Origin: Clostridia bacterium
GTDB lineage: Bacteria; Bacillota; Clostridia; Christensenellales; Aristaeellaceae
DNA length: 5,523 nucleotides
Assembly: GCA_030526935.1 (NCBI GenBank)
Contig: JAUNBY010000224.1
Coordinates: forward strand, 1 to 5,523
Direction of reading: 5' to 3'
Below, in pieces: positions 1 through 5,523 of this stretch. Within the stretch, counting starts at the first letter, position 1; every line of letters starts with the position of its first letter. A program made the translations under genes and the position numbers. The notes beneath the pieces were generated by a model. That model was not told the DNA's origin and ran no database searches. It saw only the letters and a list, made by a program, of their open reading frames with translations.

Positions 1-795
1 GTTTTTCTCAAAGAACAGTATAAACAGTATCGTAGGCAAAAGCATGATGCATCCCGAGGCGCTGATGGTATCCCACGGGTCTTGCCACTGACTTGTGCGC
101 GGGACGTTGTAAATCAGCATACTCAGCACCTTTACCCTGCGCGTAGTAAATATAAGCGGGTAGAAGAACTCGTTTACGCAAGTGATAAAGTTGATTATGC
201 AAAGCGTCGCGATGACGGGCTTGAGAAGCGGAAAGATTATGCGGAAAAACGCTCCGGGGACGGTAAGCCCGTCAATCCACGCGGCTTCCTCGAGCGCCCT
301 CGGCACCTGGCTTATAAACGTCGAATACATGGTCACCGAGAAGGGTATTACGGCCGAAAAGTACAGTATGATAAGCCCGCGCACCGTGTCCGTAAGCTTC
401 AATGTGCGCATGAGAACCATCAGCGGAATTACGGTAACGGTGCTGGGAATCATCGTGGAAAACACGATGAACGTGAACGCCGCCATAATGCCCTTTGTCT
501 TCGTGCGCGCAAAGGCATAGCCTCCAAGCGCGCAAAGAACCGTCGATAACGCCAGCGTGCCAAGCGTGATTTGAAGCGTGTTGATTATATACTGCCATGT
601 GTTTTCGGTATTACCGAAAAGCGTCCTGTAGCTGTCGAGCGTCCAACCGGAAAAATACTCGACCGGCATGGCGTAAAGCTTGTCGTTGGAGGTAAAGGAG
701 GATTTCACTATCCAGTAGATCGGCCACAGTATAAAAAAGCACACGACCAATACGAGCAGCCATATCAAAGCCCGTTTGTATAACTTCATTTTCAT
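1..795 (-). CDS. Carbohydrate ABC transporter permease, MalG type (CUT1), 3' end cut by window
   Basis: This is an inner-membrane subunit of a CUT1-family sugar importer and pairs with the permease encoded just upstream. The frame is open from the ATG at 795 to the left edge, giving 265 codons without a stop. A hydrophobic first helix covers residues 10-30. Further hydrophobic stretches lie near 71-95, 104-128, 138-160, 188-210 and 248-262, fitting six membrane segments. The cytoplasmic EAA loop that docks the ATPase is clear at residues 169-193 (E-E-A-A-W-I-D-G, then F-R-I-I-F-P-L-L-K-P). The last visible residues (F-F-E-K-N) correspond to the start of the usual C-terminal tail of this family, so I estimate only about 10-15 residues are missing. 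The start is supported by AGGAGG at 808-803, which overlaps the stop codon of the preceding gene; a second in-frame ATG lies two codons in. The gene is third in the operon and probably translationally coupled to the second. The substrate cannot be read from the permease. Confidence 0.93.
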   Translation of the reverse strand, partial: MKMKLYKRALIWLLVLVVCFFILWPIYWIVKSSFTSNDKLYAMPVEYFSGWTLDSYRTLFGNTENTWQYIINTLQITLGTLALSTVLCALGGYAFARTKTKGIMAAFTFIVFSTMIPSTVTVIPLMVLMRTLKLTDTVRGLIILYFSAVIPFSVTMYSTFISQVPRALEEAAWIDGLTVPGAFFRIIFPLLKPVIATLCIINFITCVNEFFYPLIFTTRRVKVLSMLIYNVPRTSQWQDPWDTISASGCIMLLPTILFILFFEKN

Positions 796-807
796 ATAGC
801 GTCCTCC

Positions 808-1719
808 TCAGTAATCGATGCGGTTGTGCGCAAACAACCCGATGCCGCCGAATATCGCCGTAAACGTGAACATAACGACGCTCAGCGCGGAGGCGTAGCC
901 GTAGTCCATGTTCTTCGTCGCCACGAGATATAGCCTGTAGGCGATAAGAGCGGTTGACGAACCCGGGCCTCCCCTGGTCATGGCATATGCTATGTCAAAG
1001 CTGTTGATCTGTCCGACGCCTACGAATATTATCGTCATAACCATTGTCTTCATGACATATGGAAGCATTATCCTGAACAGTATCTGCACGCCGTTCGCGC
1101 CGTCTATGCGCGCGGCTTCGTACAACTCGTCCGGTATGCCCTGCATCGCCGCCAGCAGCATTATCGCGAAAAACGGCGTATTTTTCCACACGTTGAGTAT
1201 TATCGCCGCCGCCTTTGCGCCGTTCGTCTCCGATAACCAGGAGTAATGGAAGTTGGGGGCGAACACGCGCCTTATCATGTCGTTGATTATGGAATAGGTG
1301 TCGTTAAACATCCAGCGCCCCGCCATGCAGATGATAATCATAGGCATGCCCCATGGGAGAAGAGCCGTAGTTCTGATGAGCTTTCGTCCCCGAAACTCGA
1401 ATTTCATCAAAAGCGCCAACATGATTCCCAGCACGATTATCAACGCCAGCGAGCATAGCGTGTACTCCACGGTAAACCCTATACCCTGCTGAACCGTTAC
1501 ATCCGAAAAAATCTTTGCAAAGTTTGTCAGCCCTGTAAACTCCTTAGTTCTGTTAATCAGGTCGTAGTCCAGAAGGCTGTAGTAGAACACCTGTATTACC
1601 GGATAGACCGTAGTGAAAACGCGCACGAGCAATACCGGAAGTATAAAGGCCCATGCGAGCAAAACCATCCGCCGTTGAAGGCTGTTCTTCTTTACTCGTC
1701 CCGTAAGTGAAAGCTGCAT
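808..1719 (-). CDS. Carbohydrate ABC transporter permease, MalF type (CUT1)
   Basis: This 303-residue membrane permease is the partner of the MalG-type subunit that follows 12 bases downstream. A basic N-terminus (R-V-K-K-N-S-L-Q-R-R) precedes the first helix at about 19-43. Other hydrophobic segments lie near 83-105, 116-135, 172-193, 218-240 and 276-297. The EAA loop for ATPase contact is at 198-221 (E-L-Y-E-A-A-R-I-D-G, then F-R-I-M-L-P). The T-R-G-G-P-G motif at 248-253 is typical of MalF/UgpA-type subunits. The frame stays open 34 codons further upstream to an ATG at 1821. I reject that start because the added residues are basic, cysteine-containing and unlike the family, and they would be translated through the stem-loop at 1783-1808. 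The ATG at 1719 has GGAGGAG six bases upstream and gives the normal family length. It is the second gene of the operon, after the binding protein. Confidence 0.95.
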   Translation of the reverse strand: MQLSLTGRVKKNSLQRRMVLLAWAFILPVLLVRVFTTVYPVIQVFYYSLLDYDLINRTKEFTGLTNFAKIFSDVTVQQGIGFTVEYTLCSLALIIVLGIMLALLMKFEFRGRKLIRTTALLPWGMPMIIICMAGRWMFNDTYSIINDMIRRVFAPNFHYSWLSETNGAKAAAIILNVWKNTPFFAIMLLAAMQGIPDELYEAARIDGANGVQILFRIMLPYVMKTMVMTIIFVGVGQINSFDIAYAMTRGGPGSSTALIAYRLYLVATKNMDYGYASALSVVMFTFTAIFGGIGLFAHNRIDY

Positions 1720-1782
1720 ATCCACTCCTCCGTCCAAATTGCTCCGGCGCGAGCCGCGTAATGAGCATCGCGAGCATAACGA

Positions 1783-1808
1783 CGGGGCGGGCAACTTGCG
1801 TCGCCCCG
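1783..1808 (-). other. GC-rich stem-loop between binding-protein and permease genes
   Basis: An 8-bp stem pairs 1783-1790 (CGGGGCGG) with 1801-1808 (TCGCCCCG), including one G-T wobble on the plus strand. The 10-base loop can add a three-pair inner helix (GCA with TGC). In the operon transcript the hairpin begins 19 bases after the binding-protein stop codon. No T-run follows it on the minus strand, so it does not look like a full intrinsic terminator. By analogy with other sugar ABC operons (malE-malF), a structure here may protect the binding-protein mRNA from 3' decay or cause partial termination. This would give more binding protein than permease. The function is inferred; the pairing is seen. 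Confidence 0.6.
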
Positions 1809-1827
1809 CCGCTTTACTCATATTTCG

Positions 1828-3057
1828 TTATGCCGCCGCGTTAGCGAGTATTTCGGCGGTCTGGCTCTGGCAGGTCTCTATGCACTCCTCAAAGGAGATC
1901 TCGTCCAGCAGGTAGCGCTGCACGGTACCGGTTACGACGTCCATGTATTCGCTGTGGCGGGTGGACAGCGTGCGGGCGACGAATGAATCGGCGGCGACGT
2001 AGGAGTTGCAAAGCGCCGCGACGTTAGGCATGCCGTTTGTGATGGCGTCGATGGTCCAGCCCTCCATGTTCGCGGGCATTCCATTCCAGGTCGCTAACTG
2101 ATATATAGCCTGATTCTCCGCGTCGAGCTGAGCCTTGACAAACTCCAAGGCTTCTTCCTTGTTCTGCGAATTGGCGTTTATTACCCACATCCAGCAGGAA
2201 TAGGGCGCGGCGTTGGTGACGAATGTCGGCATGTTGACCCAGCTGATCTTATCCGGTCCAAATTTTCCGGCGGCTTCTACGTCGGCGGTGAAGTTCCACT
2301 CGATGCAGGTCGCGGCGTATCCGTCGATAAACGCCTGCTGTTCGGCGGTGTTGTCGTAGCTCAGGCAGTCCTTGCTGACGACGCCGTAGGTATTGATGAG
2401 GTCATAGAGGAACTTGACGGCCCTCTGCGTTCCCTCAAGGGTGAAGTCGTAGTAATTGCCGCCGAACATGAGGCTGAAAAGGTTGAGGTTGTCCTGCAAG
2501 TGCGACGCCTTGTCAAGCGACAGCACCAGTCCGTATACGCCGTTTTCGGCGTCGGTCAGTTTGACCAGAGCGTCGATGAATTCCTGCTCGTTAGTGGGAA
2601 CCTCAACTCCGGCGGCTTCGTACATCTCGTTGTTGACGTACATCGCGATGGGCGCGAGGTTGGCGGGAACGGAATAGAGGCTTCCGTCATACTTCATGAA
2701 CATATCGATGTAATCCTCGAGGAAGACGGACAACTCGTCGTCCGATATGGCGCTGTCAAGCGGCTCCAGGAAGCCCGCGCGGGTGAAAGCGAGATACATG
2801 ATCTCGTCGATCCACAACACGTCTACGCTGTCATCTCCCGAGGCAAGCATAGTTGTCAGCATGTTCACGGTGTCCGAATAGCCCGGTTCGTTCTCGTAAT
2901 TGATCTGGAAATCGAATTGCTCGTCCCACGCGCTGAAGAGCTGTTGCGGATAGTCGCTTGTGTTGGTGGCCGCGCCGTAGATGGTGATTTCGGCCATCGC
3001 GCAGGTCGCGCCGATAATGAGAGTCAGCGCAAGTATGATTGCCAATGCTTTCTTCAT
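1828..3057 (-). CDS. Extracellular solute-binding protein of a sugar ABC transporter (family 1)
   Basis: This 409-residue protein captures the sugar ligand outside the membrane and delivers it to the two permeases encoded downstream. A signal peptide covers residues 1-22: M-K-K, a hydrophobic core, then A-M-A before E23, which fits signal peptidase I cleavage. Cys19 sits in G-A-T-C, a poor lipobox, so lipoprotein anchoring is possible but not well supported. The mature part is acidic. It shows the usual family order: D-V-L-W-I-D-E at 79-85, A-G-F-L-E-P-L-D at 94-101, Y-S-V-P-A-N at 128-133, the hinge-side stretch Y-V-N-N-E-M-Y-E-A-A-G at 140-150, and the A-F-I-D-G-Y-A-A-T segment at 242-250. 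Aromatic residues such as W254, W289, W291 and W324 are candidates for sugar stacking. The start at 3057 is chosen over an ATG at 3090 because it begins the signal peptide and has AAAGGGG at 3073-3067. It is the first gene of the operon. The ligand is not determined; a xylo-oligosaccharide is a guess from the nearby GH3 gene. Confidence 0.94.
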   Translation of the reverse strand: MKKALAIILALTLIIGATCAMAEITIYGAATNTSDYPQQLFSAWDEQFDFQINYENEPGYSDTVNMLTTMLASGDDSVDVLWIDEIMYLAFTRAGFLEPLDSAISDDELSVFLEDYIDMFMKYDGSLYSVPANLAPIAMYVNNEMYEAAGVEVPTNEQEFIDALVKLTDAENGVYGLVLSLDKASHLQDNLNLFSLMFGGNYYDFTLEGTQRAVKFLYDLINTYGVVSKDCLSYDNTAEQQAFIDGYAATCIEWNFTADVEAAGKFGPDKISWVNMPTFVTNAAPYSCWMWVINANSQNKEEALEFVKAQLDAENQAIYQLATWNGMPANMEGWTIDAITNGMPNVAALCNSYVAADSFVARTLSTRHSEYMDVVTGTVQRYLLDEISFEECIETCQSQTAEILANAAA

Positions 3058-3077
3058 GGTATTAATCCCCTTTCTGC

Positions 3078-3094
3078 GTACATTTCTCATGTAC
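3078..3094. promoter_or_regulatory. Perfect inverted repeat in operon leader (possible operator or RNA hairpin)
   Basis: GTACAT at 3078-3083 and ATGTAC at 3089-3094 form a perfect 6-bp inverted repeat with a 5-base spacer (TTCTC on the plus strand). It lies between the -10 element at 3111-3106 and the ribosome binding site at 3073-3067, so it would fall within the first bases of the binding-protein transcript. It could be a dyad operator bound by a dimeric regulator, or a short hairpin in the 5' leader. It does not match an operator I recognise. Confidence 0.4.
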
Positions 3095-3105
3095 TTTCTG
3101 GATTA

Positions 3106-3134
3106 AGTATATCGCATTGGCCGAAGATCAACAA
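3106..3134 (-). promoter_or_regulatory. Predicted sigma-A promoter of the sugar ABC operon
   Basis: On the minus strand a -35 element TTGTTG (3134-3129) and a -10 element TATACT (3111-3106) are separated by exactly 17 bases. The -10 matches consensus at five of six positions and the -35 at three of six. The DNA just upstream (about 3135-3170) is strongly AT-rich, as in UP elements. Transcription would start near 3099, leaving a leader of roughly 40 bases before the binding-protein ATG at 3057. The mediocre -35 would suit an activated promoter. This comes from inspection only. Confidence 0.55.
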
Positions 3135-3209
3135 TTCAAATAATTATGCTCTTTTTATAAATTCTTATCGACATGCGGTTTTATCCTTTATTTTTTTCTC
3201 GCGCATTGC

Positions 3210-3215
3210 TATACT
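3210..3215 (+). promoter_or_regulatory. Candidate -10 element for the histidine kinase gene
   Basis: TATACT lies 28 bases before the kinase ATG at 3244. It would start transcription near 3222, just ahead of the GGGAGG ribosome binding site at 3231-3236. The matching -35 position (about 3187-3192, TTTATT) is poor, although it sits in a T-rich tract. A second possible -10 (TATAAA, 3219-3224) would place the start inside the ribosome binding site and is less likely. The promoter is probably weak or needs an activator. Confidence 0.35.
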
Positions 3216-3243
3216 GGTTATAAACGGCGTGGGAGGTATGCGC

Positions 3244-5064
3244 ATGAGTATATCGTCAAAATATGCGGGGCTTATCAAGCATGTACCATTAAATTTCAGG
3301 AATAAGTATCTTCTGGCTCTGCTCATCACGGCGCTTATTCCGCTATTGGTAACGCTTATGCTGGTGCTTCATATAACGAGCGACCATTTTGAGAGACAGC
3401 GGATCGATAATCTGCTAAGCGAGGCAAATATGGTCAGCCTTAACCTGGGCAACCGCATAGAAGAGATACGCCTCGCCAGCGAGAACCTGTCAAATTATAT
3501 ACTCAATCAGTTGTCAGAACCGCATTACACGCCCGAAACCCAAACCTATAACGAGCTTACTCGTTATGAAAACCTTCGCGGCAATGTCGCCAACCTCGAA
3601 ATACTCTACAACGTCTCCCGCATTCGCATCTTCTCGGATAACATACCGTTTCTGCGCGGCTCCGATCATAAAAACTTCTTTAATATGGAGTCCCTCGAAA
3701 CGTTGACAGAGCAATATCCCCAACTTCTCGGCAAGGTGTCGCTCAACAAGCTCAACTATATACTCCTCACGCAGGGCAGCTTTTACTTGAGCCACCGCTA
3801 TTTGTCCCAGGCCGATCTGGTTTCTTTCTATCGCTGTATTTACAGCACAAACGGCAGCATTATTGCCGTATGCTTGGTCGAATGCCAGGCGGACAGCTTC
3901 CTTAAATATGCCGATACATTAAGCGCCGGCAGCATAACCATAACCAATTCCGAGGGCGCAATCATATGTACGAGCGAGCCTTCGGAAAGCCTGGCCGACG
4001 TTTTGCAATCGACGGTCGATGAACATTCGGGCTATGCGCTCGACGATCACCGGCTTATAACAAAACAAGAAATCCCCTATCTCGACTGGATAGTTACGAT
4101 TTGTGCCCCTATGGATATGAGCGTCAACGCGTGGGAAGCGCTTGGCAGCACGTACATATTTATACTGACCGCCACGTTCATATTGTCCGTGATGGTCAGC
4201 GTCGTGCTCTCAAACCTTCAAACGCGTCGCCTGCAACGCTACTACAGCGCCGTGCGCGATATCGACTACGCGACCGGTCAAAACACCAGGACGCTGCCAG
4301 ATCGCCTGGATCATATGCTTGAAGACATACGAAACCCCGACGAGATGGATCAGCTGCTCATATCCTTCAGCACTCTCATACGCGACAATATCAAGCTCAT
4401 TAACGACACCAGACAGCATGACCTCGAAATAGAGAAGTATAAGTTTAAGGTTTTACAGGAGCAGATAAATCCTCACTTTCTGTATAACGCCCTTGAGACG
4501 TTGCGCCTTTGCATGATGATGGAACACAAGGAAGACGCGCTCAAGTCGCTCGACGCGCTATCGCGCTTTTACCGCATCGCCCTGAGCAAGGGGCGCGATA
4601 CCATAAGCATCCGCGAGGAAATAGAGATGATAAAGTACTACCTCGAGATAGAAAATATCGGCTACGGCGGCTCGATAAGCTGGTCGGTCGATGTGGACGA
4701 CGAATGTCTCGATCTTCCCATACCAAAGTTTCTTCTCCAGCCGCTGGTCGAAAACTCCATACTGCACAGCCAGCCCGCGGCGAATCAAAGCCGGTTGAAG
4801 ATCGAGATAGAGATACATAATTGCGACGATATGCTCGAAATGTCCATAAGCGACAACGGTTCCGGAATAGATCCCGAGGTCCTTAAAGACATTCAAGACA
4901 ACCTGGCCAGAGGCGTTATACGCAAGGGCAAGAACGGATTCGGTCTGATAAACGTCAATCAGCGTCTCAAGCTGTTTTATTCAAACGAGTATGGCCTGAA
5001 TATATACAGCCGTCCCGGACGGACGGAAAACATCATTCGGCTGCCAATCGACTTGCTATGGTGA
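3244..5064 (+). CDS. Sensor histidine kinase, YesM/LytS type
   Basis: This 606-residue membrane kinase of a two-component system autophosphorylates on histidine and should pass the phosphate to a response regulator, most often an AraC-type one in this family. A first membrane helix (about 22-45) and a second (304-323) enclose an extracellular sensor region of about 258 residues, the size of a double Cache domain, though I cannot confirm the fold. A charged linker in the HAMP position (324-395) leads to the His_kinase domain, with Q-I-N-P-H-F-L-Y-N placing the phosphoacceptor at His411. The ATP-binding domain is intact: N box L-V-E-N-S at 501-505 (Asn504), D-N-G-S-G at 537-541, and G-K-N-G-F-G-L at 562-568. 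The ATG at 3244 is chosen because GGGAGG at 3231-3236 is seven bases away. An in-frame ATG at 3238 would be only one base away. The frame is open much further upstream, but that part is antisense to the binding-protein gene. The gene is divergent from the transporter operon and precedes the GH3 gene. No response regulator is present in the window. Confidence 0.95.
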   Translation: MSISSKYAGLIKHVPLNFRNKYLLALLITALIPLLVTLMLVLHITSDHFERQRIDNLLSEANMVSLNLGNRIEEIRLASENLSNYILNQLSEPHYTPETQTYNELTRYENLRGNVANLEILYNVSRIRIFSDNIPFLRGSDHKNFFNMESLETLTEQYPQLLGKVSLNKLNYILLTQGSFYLSHRYLSQADLVSFYRCIYSTNGSIIAVCLVECQADSFLKYADTLSAGSITITNSEGAIICTSEPSESLADVLQSTVDEHSGYALDDHRLITKQEIPYLDWIVTICAPMDMSVNAWEALGSTYIFILTATFILSVMVSVVLSNLQTRRLQRYYSAVRDIDYATGQNTRTLPDRLDHMLEDIRNPDEMDQLLISFSTLIRDNIKLINDTRQHDLEIEKYKFKVLQEQINPHFLYNALETLRLCMMMEHKEDALKSLDALSRFYRIALSKGRDTISIREEIEMIKYYLEIENIGYGGSISWSVDVDDECLDLPIPKFLLQPLVENSILHSQPAANQSRLKIEIEIHNCDDMLEMSISDNGSGIDPEVLKDIQDNLARGVIRKGKNGFGLINVNQRLKLFYSNEYGLNIYSRPGRTENIIRLPIDLLW

Positions 5065-5154
5065 GCGTTTTCGGCAACGCAACGTATTCGTTGTCGGTCG
5101 ATTTCTTGGGGATTGTCTCCGCGTTGTGATAAGATTATTGTGAAAAAGGAGAAC
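5065..5154 (+). other. Kinase-GH3 intergenic gap with small inverted repeats, no clear terminator
   Basis: Two overlapping small dyads are visible: GCGTT (5065-5069) with AACGC (5076-5080), and CAACG (5080-5084) with CGTTG (5089-5093). They share position 5080 and neither is followed by a T-run, so I do not call an intrinsic terminator. Near 5127-5135, TG-A-TAAGAT resembles an extended -10 element that could start a GH3 transcript close to 5142. Both readings are weak, and the kinase and GH3 genes may simply be co-transcribed. Confidence 0.3.
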
Positions 5155-5160
5155 ATGGAT

Positions 5161-5523
5161 ATGGATATGGCATTAACAAGGGCAAGTGAACTGGTCGACC
5201 GAATGACATTGGAGGAAAAGGCGTCGCTTTTGCGATACGATTCGCAAGGCATCCCGAGGCTTGGCATACCCGCGTACAACTGGTGGAACGAGGCTTTACA
5301 CGGCGTCGCGCGGGCGGGCACGGCGACTGTTTTCCCGCAGGCTATCGGCCTGGCGGCGACATTTGACGTCAGCCTCGTAAAGCGCATCGCCGACACAATC
5401 GCCACCGAAGGTCGCGCGAAATACAACGCCGTGTCTAAACAGGGCGATCGCGATATTTACAAGGGATTGACCTTCTGGTCGCCCAATGTGAACATTTTCC
5501 GCGACCCGAGGTGGGGGCGCGGG
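5161..5523 (+). CDS. Glycoside hydrolase family 3, beta-xylosidase/beta-glucosidase type, N-terminal part
   Basis: GH3 enzymes remove single sugars from the non-reducing end of beta-linked oligosaccharides with retention of configuration. Only the first 121 residues are present, the start of the N-terminal TIM-barrel domain. The full enzyme is usually about 700 residues or more. Seen in order: M-T-L-E-E-K at 15-20, I-P-R-L-G-I-P at 31-37, N-W-W-N-E-A-L-H-G-V at 40-49, F-P-Q-A-I-G-L-A-A-T-F-D at 58-69, and F-W-S-P-N-V-N-I-F-R-D-P-R-W-G-R-G at 105-121. The N-E-A-L-H-G loop, rather than the D-G-P-H-G form, marks the xylosidase-like branch. The catalytic aspartate and acid/base lie beyond the right edge. 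There is no signal peptide, so the enzyme should be cytoplasmic and act on imported oligosaccharides. Three in-frame ATGs occur at 5155, 5161 and 5167. AAGGAG at 5146-5151 is nine bases from 5161 but only three from 5155, so I prefer 5161; 5155 remains possible. Confidence 0.93.
   Translation, partial: MDMALTRASELVDRMTLEEKASLLRYDSQGIPRLGIPAYNWWNEALHGVARAGTATVFPQAIGLAATFDVSLVKRIADTIATEGRAKYNAVSKQGDRDIYKGLTFWSPNVNIFRDPRWGRG

Noticed and set aside
82..598. Overlapping open frames on both strands within the left-edge permease gene
   Set aside because: They lie in other frames of the MalG-type permease, whose own frame is unbroken from 795 to the window edge and carries the EAA motif. Their products are rich in basic residues without recognisable motifs.
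1720..1821. N-terminal extension of the MalF-type permease to an ATG at 1821
   Set aside because: The added 34 residues have no family counterpart, run through a GC-rich hairpin, and lack a good ribosome binding site. GGAGGAG directly precedes the ATG at 1719.
2500..3243. In-frame upstream extension of the kinase frame, open for about 248 codons across the promoter gap and antisense to the binding-protein gene
   Set aside because: The extension translates to low-complexity, family-unlike sequence opposite a well-conserved gene and crosses an AT-rich promoter region. A strong ribosome binding site and the membrane anchor place the real kinase start at 3244.
5065..5093. Possible intrinsic terminator after the kinase gene
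   Set aside because: The two 5-bp dyads overlap each other, are short, and are not followed by a T-run, so read-through to the GH3 gene is at least as likely.
4977..5426. Minus-strand open frame of 149 codons across the kinase 3' end and the GH3 5' end
   Set aside because: It is antisense to two convincing coding regions, spans their gap, and shows no family motif or ribosome binding site.
1..5523. CRISPR array, insertion sequence, tRNA or rRNA genes
   Set aside because: No regularly spaced repeats, terminal inverted repeats with a transposase, or structural RNA signatures were seen. Almost all of the window is accounted for by five protein genes and short regulatory gaps.

Overview
The window reads as a carbohydrate-uptake and degradation locus from an anaerobic Firmicute (Bacillota), most likely a Clostridia-class gut or rumen-type bacterium. 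This is inferred from the strong GGAGG-type Shine-Dalgarno sites, the CUT1-type sugar ABC operon without its own ATPase gene, a YesM/LytS-type sensor kinase next to it, and a GH3 enzyme of the xylosidase-like branch. Base composition looks near 50% GC, with an AT-rich promoter gap. Species cannot be named from this window.

Layout. The minus strand carries a three-gene operon read right to left: a solute-binding protein (3057 to 1828), a MalF-type permease (1719 to 808) and a MalG-type permease (795 to the left edge, missing only its last residues). The two permease genes are 12 bases apart. The binding protein and first permease are separated by 108 bases that hold a GC-rich stem-loop. The 186-base gap at 3058-3243 is a divergent promoter region: it has a good sigma-A-type promoter for the operon, a perfect 6-bp inverted repeat in the operon leader, and a weaker candidate promoter for the rightward genes.

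The plus strand carries a complete two-TM sensor histidine kinase (3244-5064). After a gap of about 95 bases comes the first 121 codons of a GH3 glycoside hydrolase (from 5161, or 5155) that runs off the right edge.

How it fits together (inference). The binding protein captures an oligosaccharide outside the cell, the two permeases import it with a shared ATPase encoded elsewhere, and the cytoplasmic GH3 enzyme trims it to monosaccharides. The GH3 N-terminus carries the N-E-A-L-H-G version of the active-site loop typical of beta-xylosidase-like members, so xylo-oligosaccharides are the leading substrate guess. The kinase probably senses the sugar, directly or through the binding protein, and controls the operon through an AraC-type response regulator, but no such regulator lies in the window. 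I see a well-formed but broadly familiar system type. The points worth a second look are the apparent lack of an adjacent regulator and the RNA/DNA structures in the operon.
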